DNA from: Gordionus sp. m RMFG-2023
Lineage: Eukaryota; Nematomorpha; Gordioida; Chordodea; Parachordodidae
Assembly (NCBI RefSeq): GCF_954871325.1
Contig: NC_088777.1
Location: 7,417,366 to 7,481,365 of the forward strand
Direction: 5' to 3'
Length of the DNA: 64,000 bases
A program made the position numbers and the translations under genes. Under the pieces are notes generated by a model. The model worked only from the letters and a program-made list of their open reading frames with translations. It searched no databases and was not told where the DNA came from. Positions 11,259 to 21,903 of the stretch are shown here, piece by piece. Numbering within the stretch: position 1 is the stretch's first letter; every line of letters starts with the position of its first letter.

Positions 11259-12931
11259 TAGAGAACTGCAAAGTGATTTTTCGCAGCCTGAGTCCAACCC
11301 AAGCCTAAATTTAAAGCATTTTACTGTCCGAGTCCAACTCGAGCCCGAATATTACATTGTTAAATCCATTACTGATCTGACTTGAGCCCGACCCGAATAA
11401 AATTTTGCAATTTAAGTTTTAATATTATAATAACCAAAAAAAATTTATGTGTATTTATTCAGTTCAGCCACCTTAAATAAAAGTTTATTTGACGGCCATA
11501 ATCTATTCAAGATATATATTAAGTTGCATTTTTAAAATTTGTAAAAAATATTATAAAACGATTAATATACAAGCGAATTTAAAAATTATAACGATTATAT
11601 AATAAGCATCATTAATGCGAATATAGATATGATGTAAAAGTTAATAAATATATAAAAAATATAATGAACATATTATATTATATATTGACCTCATCAATAT
11701 CATTATCAAAATTATCACAAAGTGAATAATTATGATATATAAATAAAGAGGCGTCCAGTTTATCTGGCTTTAAACGAGTCCTTCTCTCCTCAAAGGCCCT
11801 ACCAGCAGCTGAAAACGCCCTTTCACTGCTAGCCGACGAAGCAGGGATAGCCAGGAATTTAAGAGCTAAAATACTTAAATTTGGAAACTCATAATGGTTT
11901 GTTTTCCACCATTTTAAAATATTATCGTCATCAACACATAATTTCGGATCTAGATATGTTTTTAGCTCGTCAACTTCGGCGCTAGCATCAGAATACGCAT
12001 TGTCAGCCTCCCATAGAGAGAAGTCCATAAAACGTATCTACCACCTCTATAATATCTTAAGAACACAATCATTTAATAATAATATCAAGATATGATATTT
12101 ACATTATCATTTTTTAATAATTTTGCATATTTGCATAATTACATACTCATTCTGATATACGATATTTAATTTATAAAATCTTATGTAATTATCATTATTC
12201 AACATTGATTTAATAAAATTTGAATTATTTTGAATTTTATTTAGTGATAATAAAATAATTAAAGGAAGTACTGAAATAGAAAATTTTATTTCAGTAATTT
12301 TAGGAAAATTTGTCTAACTTTTTATTTGGAAGTAAATATTAATCTAAGATTTTATATTTATTATCTCCAATATTTTTTAAATATATACTTCAAAATTTTA
12401 GATCTCAATTTTTAATATGTTTTGAGATATATCTAATCAAAATTTGGGGTAAAATAGACCCCACCTTTGTAGTAGGGAGTTTTTTCTACCTTTGTAGTGA
12501 AGGGTTAAAACAAATGTTATAAAAGACAATGTATAGGCTAGTTAAATAATAAATAAAACTTACATAAAATATGTCTTATCTTGTAATTTACGAGAAACAC
12601 AATTTAGTAATAAAATAGTTTGGTATCCGGTTGTTAGGTTTATAAAATAATAATTAATAATGACATGACATGTTAATATGATTGACATTTTAATCCTAAA
12701 ATGTGATAAATATTAAATCATATGATTTTATAATTAATATTATAAATTATACTAACTATCTAAGATATTAATATTATTATATATATTTTCGGGTCGGGTC
12801 GGGTTTTCGGGTCGGATAGCTTTTACAATCCGATCCGAGCCCGAACCCGAGAAATTTTTTTTGATATCCGAACCCGACTCGAGCCCGATGCTCGGATTTG
12901 GTCGGGCTACGGACAGTCCGTGCAGTTCCTA
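11259..12931 (-). mobile_element. hAT transposon copy 2, inverted sister of 3581-5221
   Basis: The left end TAGAGAACTGCAAAG matches the reverse complement of the right end of the first copy. The right end TGCAGTTCCTA differs from the consensus by one missing base. The same GC-rich CCCGA/TCGGG subterminal blocks and the same coding remnant are present in reverse. A convincing target duplication is not visible (AATCCCAT on the left, TGTCCCGC on the right), so the insertion site has changed or one end is not exact. Confidence 0.85.
11678..12028 (-). pseudogene. hAT C-terminal dimerisation domain fragment, second copy
   Basis: The protein matches the fragment at 4477-4842 almost residue for residue; I saw one substitution (K to T in DELKTYLDP). 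One extra base just before the shared WEADNAYSDASAEVDEL block shifts the upstream frame relative to the first copy. It keeps the PASSASSERAFSAAG signature and has no internal stop. With no DDE core it is a non-functional remnant. Confidence 0.85.
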
Positions 12932-14156
12932 TGTCCCGCTATCTGTTTTTTTACAACTTTAAATCGTTTCTTGAGAGCATTTTTTTTTAAATTTAAGAAT
13001 CTGATTATACCGGAAATGTATTCAGTCACATTTAGAATACCTATCTTATGAATTTCTGACAATGTTGCCTTTAACTTATGAGTCGTTTATAATTTTTATG
13101 AAAATCTATTGAAAAACGAATATTATAAGTTCAAAAGTTCACGACAAAATATTCTTAAACTCACAGGGTAGGTATTCCAAACTTGTTGGAATTCTATAAA
13201 ATTTAAAATAACGCAATCAAAAAATGATTTAAAATTTAAAAATAAAACACATTGTGGGAAAAAACAAATTTACGCTATACAAAAAAAAATTATTAAAATT
13301 TCCTAAAAAATAAGTCAATAATCACAAAAATTGGCAACCCTTAAAATTGCCTAATCTCACATTAATTACATCCGTATCTGTTAATAACACGATATCGTCT
13401 TCCATAGCTTTTTATGTCCAATTTGAGTTTAAAAAAGTGGCTAGAATAAAAAAAAATAAGAACTCGGCTCGACATTTAATATAATTAAATAGTTTCCTAA
13501 ATTTTAATTATTCGACAAATATATTAAATAAGATTATTTTTAATTTTTTTAAAAAAATATATAAATAGAGAGGAACGCCGATTTTCCGCCCCATCTCAAA
13601 AAAAGAGATAATATCCGCTCCCGAGTTTTGAAAAATGGCGGGCGCATTTTTTAAAAAATTTAGTGCTCCCAACACTACCCAATTATAAAATAGTTTTAAA
13701 AGTAAATTAGATACGAAATTGTTTCATATTTTATGGAAAAAAAACCGTAAAATACCGAATAGGTGTATTTACTTAAAATCCAAATCGAAAATCTTTTCTT
13801 TATAAATATGGGGCTTAAAAAAATTATAAACCGGGATCGCAAAAGAAAAAATTCACCCAAGGCAGATCGGGCCGTAAATAATAAACCCGGGCCGGAATTT
13901 TTTTCAGAAATCCGGGTCAGGACGCGCAAATGATATTTCTGTAGAATACTGATATTTCATTACCATTTTTAGCAATATTATCGCATTTTAAAGTAACATG
14001 CAATAAAATTTTTAGTCTAATATTTGTCAGAGCTTTGACAAATTATTTATTATTTTATATAAATAATTATAATTTACATATCTTTTTTATTTCATTTATG
14101 GATATATAGTAAATAAAAAATAAGATATTTTAAAAAATAAAGAAATAAATTTTTCT
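12932..14156. other. Gene-poor sequence with a GC-richer patch
   Basis: Mostly AT-rich. The stretch 13570-13930 is GC-richer (CCGCCCCATCTC, CCCGGGCCGG) and may be the worn end of another GC-tipped element, but I could not find matching termini. Confidence 0.4.
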
Positions 14157-14361
14157 TAAGGCCATGTCCAAAATATCAAAAAAATTCGAATTCGAGAACT
14201 TTTGAATATAGAAAAAAATATATATAGGCCATTTTAAATAAGAAATTAATAGTGGCCAAAATAATTTTTCGATTTTTCAAAAGTTTCGAAAGTTTTATAT
14301 TTTTGATCTTAAAGTTTGATAAGTTTTTAAAATATAAAAATTTATAAATATTTTCTTTTAG

Positions 14362-15243
14362 TGTCTGATGAATATTTATTTATGGAACAAGTGAGAATGC
14401 ACAGATATTTATGGTGTACAAACCACCTGAAGTACAGAGATATTCAAGCAAGCAAGGTTAAATGGGAAGAGATTGGTAAAAAGTTCGATCTGAACTATGA
14501 ACAGGCGAGGAAAAAATTCACAGCTATGAAGGTAAAATTTAATAAGTACTACGCTCTAACATTAAAATCAGGTATGTATATATTATATAAATATATTAAA
14601 AAAATTTAAAAAAGGTTGGGGAACTCCCATGCAGATGAGTAGATATAACAAATTTGTGCAAGATTATTATTGGTTAAAAGAAAATGTGAAGGATATTGAT
14701 AAATATGTTGAGTCAAATTTGAATCTAAAACCACCAAAAATGGACAGTTCAGAAGAAAATTTGGAACTAAGCCCACCAATAGATAAATTTATGGAAGATA
14801 GTTCCCATCTAAACTCTTTAAAGGTAATAACAAATCATAGACAAAATGAACTAAGAAATTTATATTTTAGGAATCTAACAGCCAATTAGAATCAGTATTA
14901 GTTGTATGTGATTATTAAAATTTTTTTTTTAAAGTGTGATTCATATCTCAATTCAATAGTTTACCCAAAAATCAATGATTTAGGCAATGGCAATCCAAAA
15001 AATAAAAAACTTAAAAACCTTGAGGCGGAAAGAATAAAAATATTTCAAGGTAGATATATATTAATTAAATTATAATATAATTATTTAACAGATATATTAA
15101 ATAAAAAAGAAGAAGCCCCTAAGGATGTTCATCATATCATGGGGTTCTTTGCCTCATTTTTAAATGAGTTGAATGATAAGACAAAAGAAGAAATTTATAA
15201 TTTTAAAATAAAATTTTTAGAAATTATATCACCATATATATAA
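14362..15243 (+). CDS. MADF-BESS domain protein (Harbinger Myb-like accessory gene)
   Basis: Five exons splice in phase with no internal stop: 14362-14571, 14615-14823, 14871-14903, 14935-15049 and 15092-15243, separated by very short introns of 31-47 bp. Exons 1 and 2 give a MADF (Myb/SANT-like) DNA-binding domain: KVKWEEIGKKFDLNYEQARK, then FTAMKVKFNKYY, then a tail after KSGWGTP. The last exon ends with a BESS-like motif (DVHHIMGFFASFLNEL, then EEIYNFKIKFLEII). PIF/Harbinger elements encode such a protein to help the nuclease bind DNA and enter the nucleus. The start is unsettled: exon 1 follows an acceptor (TTTTCTTTTAG), so either an upstream exon supplies the ATG or the ATG at 14382 is used. 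A domesticated host gene is the alternative. Confidence 0.75.
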
Positions 15244-15849
15244 ATTTTTTTAAATGATATAAAATTATATTTATATTTTTATAGTAATATATAATGATTT
15301 TTATATTTTAAATAAAATGATAAATGCACTATACTAAGTTAAGTTCTTAAAACAATTATTATCTTTCTTTTTCTACATTTAAAAATTTCTATAAAATTTT
15401 GTTATTTAAGGTTATTTATTAGGTATTAAGAAGATTTCTAACTTTCTCTTTAAAATTTTGTTACATTTATTTGCAAGAAATCTATGGCTATATATTATGT
15501 ATTACAAATATACTTAACTTTCTAATTTCTAAATAATATTAATTATTTATACATATTAATTCAGACATATTTATTGACATAAATAAGAGGTTATAAAAAA
15601 TTAATGATTACAATTAAATATTTTTAAAATATATCTAATATTATTAGAGATTTCAGTCCAGCAATGGAGTTGAGCTTGAGTAAAATTTGGCTAAAGAATT
15701 CTTTATCTTTGAATATTGTCTATATCTATTATAAAATTATATAAAAGGCAATCTGCCATAACAATTTGAATTGTATTAATTATGTTAGTCTCAGAAAATT
15801 TATAAAAATGCTTAAATTTGGAACTCAAATTCACAAAACATTGCTACAC
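15244..15849. other. AT-rich spacer between the two Harbinger genes
   Basis: No coding-like stretch is visible. It lies between the end of the MADF-BESS gene and the nuclease remnant. Confidence 0.4.
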
Positions 15850-16330
15850 TAACACTAGCATGGGATAATTTATTTTTTGGTCATCAAAATTATTTTTATG
15901 TTTCATCTCAAACAAATACATATGGTATATCTATTATGGATATAATGCAGCAGATGAAGGAAGAAAATTGGGGTTAGGTATCTTGGTGGTTTTATTTATC
16001 ATTCCCCCTAATAAAATTTTCTTTTGTGAAGATTCTCCTATCTGTGATGGACATAGGATGGCCACCTTCAATAATCATAAATCTAAAAAACAATATTTTT
16101 ATATATTAACTATATAATATAAGCTTACTTGGTGGTTTTATGGCCGATAGCACTCAACATGGCACTGTATTTTTAGTTAAAAAAACTGAACCACTATTTT
16201 ATTTAATTCTCATGTGTTTTCCATCAATTGCAACGAGGATGAGAAAATCCTGATTTTCTCTAATATTCTGCTGAAATTTGAAACATATGTTTAACTATTG
16301 ATAAAGAGAGATACTTGAGTTGAAAGCTCA
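15850..16330 (-). pseudogene. PIF/Harbinger DDE nuclease remnant
   Basis: Minus-strand coding contains VAIDGKHMRIK near 16235-16205, matching the first catalytic Asp block (AIDG-H-RI) of the DDE_Tnp_4 family. GGHPMSITDRRIFTKENF near 16065-16012 matches the second block (S-x-D-x-R-x-F). The frame changes several times and stops interrupt it, and the third acidic block is not recognisable. It faces the MADF-BESS gene, so the two form the convergent pair expected in this superfamily. The nuclease is dead although its partner gene is open. Confidence 0.6.
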
Positions 16331-16667
16331 TCTATAATATCGACATAAAGATGTTACTATTACTATAGCATATACTAATAATTTGTTTACCCTTAACAGT
16401 AAAGAATTTTATAAAGCTTATCGCAGTGGTGTTGATAAATACATTTAGCTTATCCCAGTGATTATATTTATAGATGTATTGCGATTTATTAAGATGATAA
16501 TCTTATAAGGCTTATATAAAGCCGATATTTCATATTTATAATTTTTATCTAATACTATAATATTGCTGTTAGCCTTCAAATTTATTAAGAGTAATCAAAT
16601 TCCATCTCATGCATGTAAGAACTGTGACAAAATTGGTCAGGAAGAAGGAATATTATACATTTCAAAT

Positions 16668-16700
16668 CAGTGGTGTAGGCATAGGAGTTGGGGGGAGGGG
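16668..16700 (+). repeat. Orphan hAT-like terminus
   Basis: CAGTGGTGTAGGCATAGG followed by a G-rich run resembles the CAGTGGCGTA ends of the hAT elements in this window. No partner end is visible nearby. Confidence 0.35.
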
Positions 16701-16860
16701 GTTCAACCCTTTAATATACTATTAATAATATAAATGCTTAAAATTTAAAAAACAACTAAATTTATGCTTTTAATTTATAAATAATAAATTTAATCTACCG
16801 TATTTAATTATTTTTATATATTTTATAATAAATTTTAAATTACTAAGAATTTTCAAAGTT

Positions 16861-19186
16861 ACGAGTTTAATTTTATTTAATTTATTTTAAAATTTTACAT
16901 CAATTTTAAAACTAAAAATGTAATGCTTATATAGCATGTTACAAACAAAAAATCAATTTACATATTAATATAATAATTTATAAAAAATCAATTTTCACAA
17001 TTTATAAAAAAAAATCAATTTATGTAAGCACAAAAAAACAATTTAAAGGTTAGTATTAATCGGTCATATCAACATTCCACCCTTTAAAAAAACGATCTCC
17101 ATTCAGGTTTTTCTTGCATGTGAATCTTATCGTGCAGTCTGTCATAGTTTCGTCTTGGAAAATGATATTTATTTTGGTTGTTAAATCTTTGGTTGCCATA
17201 ATATGGTCGAATCTGCCATAGTTGTCTAATCTGATGTTTGTAATTATTTTCATAATGTCTGTTACTCTCAATCTATGGCATGATCTGGGTATTGTCATAT
17301 CTAATATTAGTTGGTTTTAGTTCGTAATTCTTATCTTATCTTACTCCCTCCAAATAGTTGGAAAACGGTTTAGTTGTTCATATGATTTGACTTTGTCACC
17401 CTTCTAGTAATTATTATCATTGTTTGTTATTAAATATATATGCGAAGATTTTGAATGATTTTAGAATGTAGGTATTATTGAATAACGTCGTAATTAAATA
17501 AGAATCGTAGAGTAATCGAAATAGATAAATTTAATGAATATCGAATTTGATTAAGAATAATTGAGGCAGAATAAATTTATCAAATATTGAATATTTGGAA
17601 TGAAATAAACAATTGGTCGCGTTTTATTTTTATTTATTTTTTATTATATTATAAATATTGCGTTTTTATTAATAGCGTTTAATATAATAATTTTTATCAA
17701 TATTAAATTATAAATTTTATCTTTTTTTAAAAAATATCTTAATTGTAGCTTTTTATATAATAGTTTTTATTAATATTAAATTTAAATTATTTTTATTTTT
17801 TAAATTTTGAATTTTAATCCCTTATTTTTTAATATAAACAACTTTTTCATATCATAAATTATCTTTAAATTGTTTTTTCTAAAAGGAATTATATTTCGCC
17901 TTGCATTTCTAATATATGATTTCCATATCATATTCTTAAAAACTTTTTTAACATCAAGATGTTCAACTTTCATCTTGCCTCTCTTAACAATAATTGTTTT
18001 ACATTTCTTTATTTTCACAGTTTTTTTAAATTTTTTATCAATTATAAAAGTTTTTATTTTATTATTTTCTTTAATATTTATATCCTTATTTTCTTTAATG
18101 TTTATTTCCTTATTTTCTATAATCAAAAATATTTCAAATTTTATTATATAATTTATCTCTTTTAGTTTATAAGAATCTCTTTCATTTTGAATATTTAGTT
18201 CTAATTCAATACTTTTCAATTTTTTGTTACTAAGAGATTTACAATGATAATTTCTTTTATCGTAATGTGTTTCTTTATCATATTTATTGTCTAATTTTCT
18301 ATTTTTATAATAATTTTCATTATTAGATTTACTAAAATTTTTATTAGAACAATTTTCTTTTATTTCTGTAGCCCATTTATAATTACATAAACACTTTAAT
18401 GTACACAATGCTTCATCATAACTTGAATTTAACTCTCTTGGAAACACTGCTTTCATGACCAAATATAAATCATCTGGTAAATTACCTATTAAGCTTAGAG
18501 TATTCTTACTATCATGAAATATTAAGTAATCTTCTAATTTGTCTATGGACTTTGTTTTATTATAATGTCCCATATAGGTTTATTCATAATTTAGAGATTT
18601 ATCATTAAAAAATTTTAATTATTTTTCACTTTTCAAATTAATCATTTCTTACGTGTTTTTAGAATGAAATAAACATAACATTCCAGAACTTTTTTAATCT
18701 AGTTGTCTATGTTCCAGTAGCAAAAATCATATTGTCTGTGGATTTAGAATATTTTGTGTCATTATAGCCCAATTTTATTTAGTTCGTCTAGTTTGATATA
18801 TACCTCATCTGGTAGTCTTCTTGTAAAACCTGCTTTTTCGATGTCCGAGATCTGAGTGTCCTTGAAGATGTCTTCGAATCTACTCAAAAAAAGATCGCCA
18901 TTGCCTGAGTATATTGGAAATTCAATATTTATATTAAGATTATAATTGGGAATCTGTTTAATATTTATTTATTTACTTACGATTTCCTCGAATATGTAGC
19001 GGAAAAGTTTTCTGAGCATATAAGTATAACGAGTTCAATTTAATTTTATTAATTTTAAAATTTTACATCCATTTTAAAATTAAAAATGTATTGCTTATAT
19101 AGCATGTTACAAACAAAAAATCATTTTCCATATTAATATAATAATTAAAAAAAAACAATTTAAAGGTTAGTATTAATCGGTCATAT
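16861..19186 (-). mobile_element. LTR retroelement fossil with gag remnant
   Basis: Two direct repeats, 16861-17073 and 19029-19186, share long identical blocks (for example GCTTATATAGCATGTTAC and GGTTAGTATTAATCGGTCAT) and probably derive from LTRs. Between them, on the minus strand, lie gag-like pieces. One is a stretch at 18920-18785 with RRLPDEVYIKLDELNKI. Another is a 257-codon open stretch at 17800-18573 with a similar NLPDDLYLVMKAVFP block and a lysine/asparagine-rich tail. A third is an arginine/asparagine-rich nucleocapsid-like stretch near 17290-17060. It is broken, with several breaks, and no polymerase is seen. The family is likely Ty3/gypsy by gag style, but this is uncertain. The LTR divergence suggests an old insertion. 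Confidence 0.5.
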
Positions 19187-19386
19187 CTCCTGCAAGAAAC
19201 CTGCTTTATTTGTCATATTCCTTTTAAAAAAATTTATCATTATGAAGTAACAACCATTAATTTATAATTAGACCAATGTTAAGCACAGATATAAGTCCAT
19301 TAAACTATAATATAAAAGTGTCACTACTATTATAAATAAGATAATCATAATTACAAACACCATATTTAATCATCCATATAACCCAT

Positions 19387-19823
19387 CAGTGGCGTAGCTA
19401 CGAGAGCAAAAATAAAATTTTTTAGATTATACGTTCAAAAGACTCGAAAGTGACTTTATATCAAATAAATACCATTAATATTTATATTTTTCTGGTTTTT
19501 ATGATTGCGGAGGGATATTATATTACTATTAAAATTATTCTGGATAGTATTATTTTAAAGTCATTGAGAAAATTTTTTTTGGCTAAAATATTGAGTTAGC
19601 TATTTATAAAAATCGGCTAAAATCGAGCCGTTTAACAAAACTAATTAAAATGATCAATAATTCAAGGACTTTTATATTATAAGAAGACAAATATGATTTT
19701 TAAAATAAACCCGGCCGAAGGCCGGCAAAAGAGCCGAAGGCCCGTTAAATGGGTTCTGGAGGGCGAAGCCTCCCAGGCTTTTATATGTTTTGATCCCCTG
19801 TGGAAAACTTAGCTACGCCACTG
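19387..19823. mobile_element. Non-autonomous hAT miniature element, 437 bp
   Basis: The ends CAGTGGCGTAGCTACG and TTAGCTACGCCACTG are near-perfect inverted repeats. The 8-bp flanks TAACCCAT (19379-19386) and TAACACAT (19824-19831) match at seven positions. The right part has a GC-rich subterminal tract (GGCCGAAGGCCGGC). Inside at 19561-19648 lies a half copy of the AACGGCTC miniature family. Confidence 0.85.
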
Positions 19824-20339
19824 TAACACATACAAATAAAAGGCATCTCACCATTAAATGTAAATATACAATCATTATAACCATATCTAATAGGATATAA
19901 TAATTCATATTGTAGAAAAACGCTAACATAAATTTACGAGATATTGCTTCCAGATGTTTGGTTAACTTTACTTTATGCTTAAAATATGTTATCATAGGTT
20001 TTTGGTCCATAATTTGGTTATTTATTCTCCGTTCTGTCATGATGCTAATTTTGATGATTTTTTACTTTTACCAATAATTACTTTCCTCTTTAGACCAACT
20101 ACTAAAGAAAATAAGCAATATAATATACTACTTAATTTAGTATAAGTTTCTGAATTAATGTTTCCAAAAGATAGGCTCACTTCACATTTAATGCATAAAG
20201 TCATAGTTTTCATTTTGTTTATAACTCAGTTTCTTTTCGTGTTTCTTATATTTGTGTGAGTAATTCAAAGTATTAGTCAGGCATTTAATATTAGTGCACG
20301 CCAGATATAGTTATTTATATTTCCAATTTCAGCACGATA

Positions 20340-20630
20340 TCTATTTACGCAATTTTCTTTTTTCTGTATAGTGTATACTGTCTACCAAACGGATTAAATT
20401 AGTATACAATTATGATCTAAACATTGATAAAATTTACTAAATAAATGCTTCCATTCACTGTTAAATCTTAAGGGTGGCCAAAATCTTGCTACTAATAATT
20501 TTTCCCTTTAGGTAAAGTCAGACACTAATAAATCACAAAACATTGTCATTTTTTAGAATTAAAGCTTGTTCAGCACTATAACGCAGATTATATTAAGACA
20601 CCCAAACAACAATAATATATAAAAAAAATA
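20340..20630. repeat. Interspersed repeat, copy 1 of 2
   Basis: This matches 34340-34600 in the same orientation over about 250 bp, starting at ATACTGTCTACCAAAC and ending near AATAATATATAA. I estimate a little over 80 percent identity by eye. No coding is visible. Both copies are followed by a G-rich tract. Confidence 0.65.
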
Positions 20631-21880
20631 CAGTAGGGACCCGGTCGGAGACCGGGCAAAAGAGGGTTTGGTCGCGAAACCCTAAATTATTTTTACCCCC
20701 CCCCCCTTACCCTTATTACCTCTCATTTAAAAATTCTGGCTATTCCACTATTTTAAATAGTTCATCATTTCTAAGGTAAATAATATTTACATCTACCTAT
20801 CGTTGCATTTCAAAAATATATGCTCTTTTCTACGTTCAGTCATATCAAATATTGTAAAAATAAAGAATAATTAATCTTTATCAAGAATTTTTAATAATTT
20901 GGACAGGTTTCGTTTTTTCAAAAACTTTTCAAATTTTTTAAAAAAGATTTTGGACATAGCTTAAAGAAAAGAAAAAAAAATTTCAATTAAAAACAATAAG
21001 GAATAAAAAAAATATATGTATGTATATCGTATCGGTATACAGAATACATATAGCGATTTTGAGATTCTAATAATCTGATTTGACAGGAATTGCATTTTAG
21101 CATGTGTAGAGTACACAAGGTTTATCAAAATATCGCTCATAACTTAAAATTTAATCTTTAAGAATTGAGCTAATTTTTCAAAAATTTGTTCTGTATTGGA
21201 GATTGATTCCCGATGTATACAAAGTAAGATTAGTCCATTCAATCGATTTTGAGATGTCGTACTTTTGAGATAGGATTTTATTCTCCGTAATGGAGAAAAT
21301 CTCCTTTCATTTTAGCGTAATTCTTCATAATGGAAAAAAGGTCCTTTATTGTTGGTATTGTTGCTAAAATATACAATAATTTTTAATTTAGAAAACTCAC
21401 ATATATAGTATGCAATGTTCCTTTGCGTTTCTTGGAAATTTATCTATTAAAATTAATCTATTAAAAATCTTTTATACCAAGATTTTTATTTTGAAATTAA
21501 TTAGCCCTTCAGATATATTTATATCCTTTGCTCTGAAATTTAGCTATATTTAATTTTATTTTAATGTCAAGATTTAATATATTCTCAGAAATAGATCTAA
21601 AGTAATATTTGGAAATTGGATATAGCTATTTGGTTTACCACAAATCATTCATTTGAGTCAAAAATGTATCCTAGAATAGAATAAAAACGGTTATTTTATT
21701 GTAATCCTCAATTGAGTCCACGTTAATATTGAAAATTTTTGTGTCTAAAAACAAATCGAGACTTATAAATCTCAAAATCATATAATTTCGCTTTTGCCTC
21801 AATAATCAGATAAATCTCGTGAAATTGTTGGTCGATATGATATTTGCGATTCTCATAAATTCAGCCATCCATATGAAAAT
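20630..21880 (-). pseudogene. Decayed hAT fragment related to 5797-7524
   Basis: The minus strand at about 21360-21130 reads NERRFSPLRRIKSYLKSTTS followed by QNRLNGLILLCIHRES. This is the same dimerisation signature as in the element at 5797-7524. A GC-rich tract with a C run (20636-20706) resembles that family's subterminal tract. Frames are heavily broken. The left end overlaps the supposed Harbinger end and the right side meets the piggyBac element, so limits are unclear. Confidence 0.5.
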
Positions 21881-21903
21881 ACACAAAATTGTTATGTAAT
21901 TAA

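Larger units (their letters stand above)
14160..20961. mobile_element. Probable PIF/Harbinger DNA transposon with nested insertions
   Basis: The left end reads GGCCATGTCCAAAAT and the reverse complement of the right end reads AGCTATGTCCAAAAT. Each is flanked by the 3-bp duplication TAA (14157-14159 and 20962-20964), the usual size and type for PIF/Harbinger. The contents agree: an intact MADF-BESS gene and a decayed DDE nuclease of the same superfamily, facing each other. An LTR/gag fossil (16861-19186) and a hAT miniature element (19387-19823) lie inside and inflate its length. Beyond the first 15 bases the ends are diverged, so the outer limits are an inference. Confidence 0.55.

Noticed and set aside
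17870-18165. Plus-strand hydrophobic frames that look like membrane proteins
   Set aside because: They are antisense to a lysine/asparagine-rich gag-like stretch; reversed AAA codons give phenylalanine.
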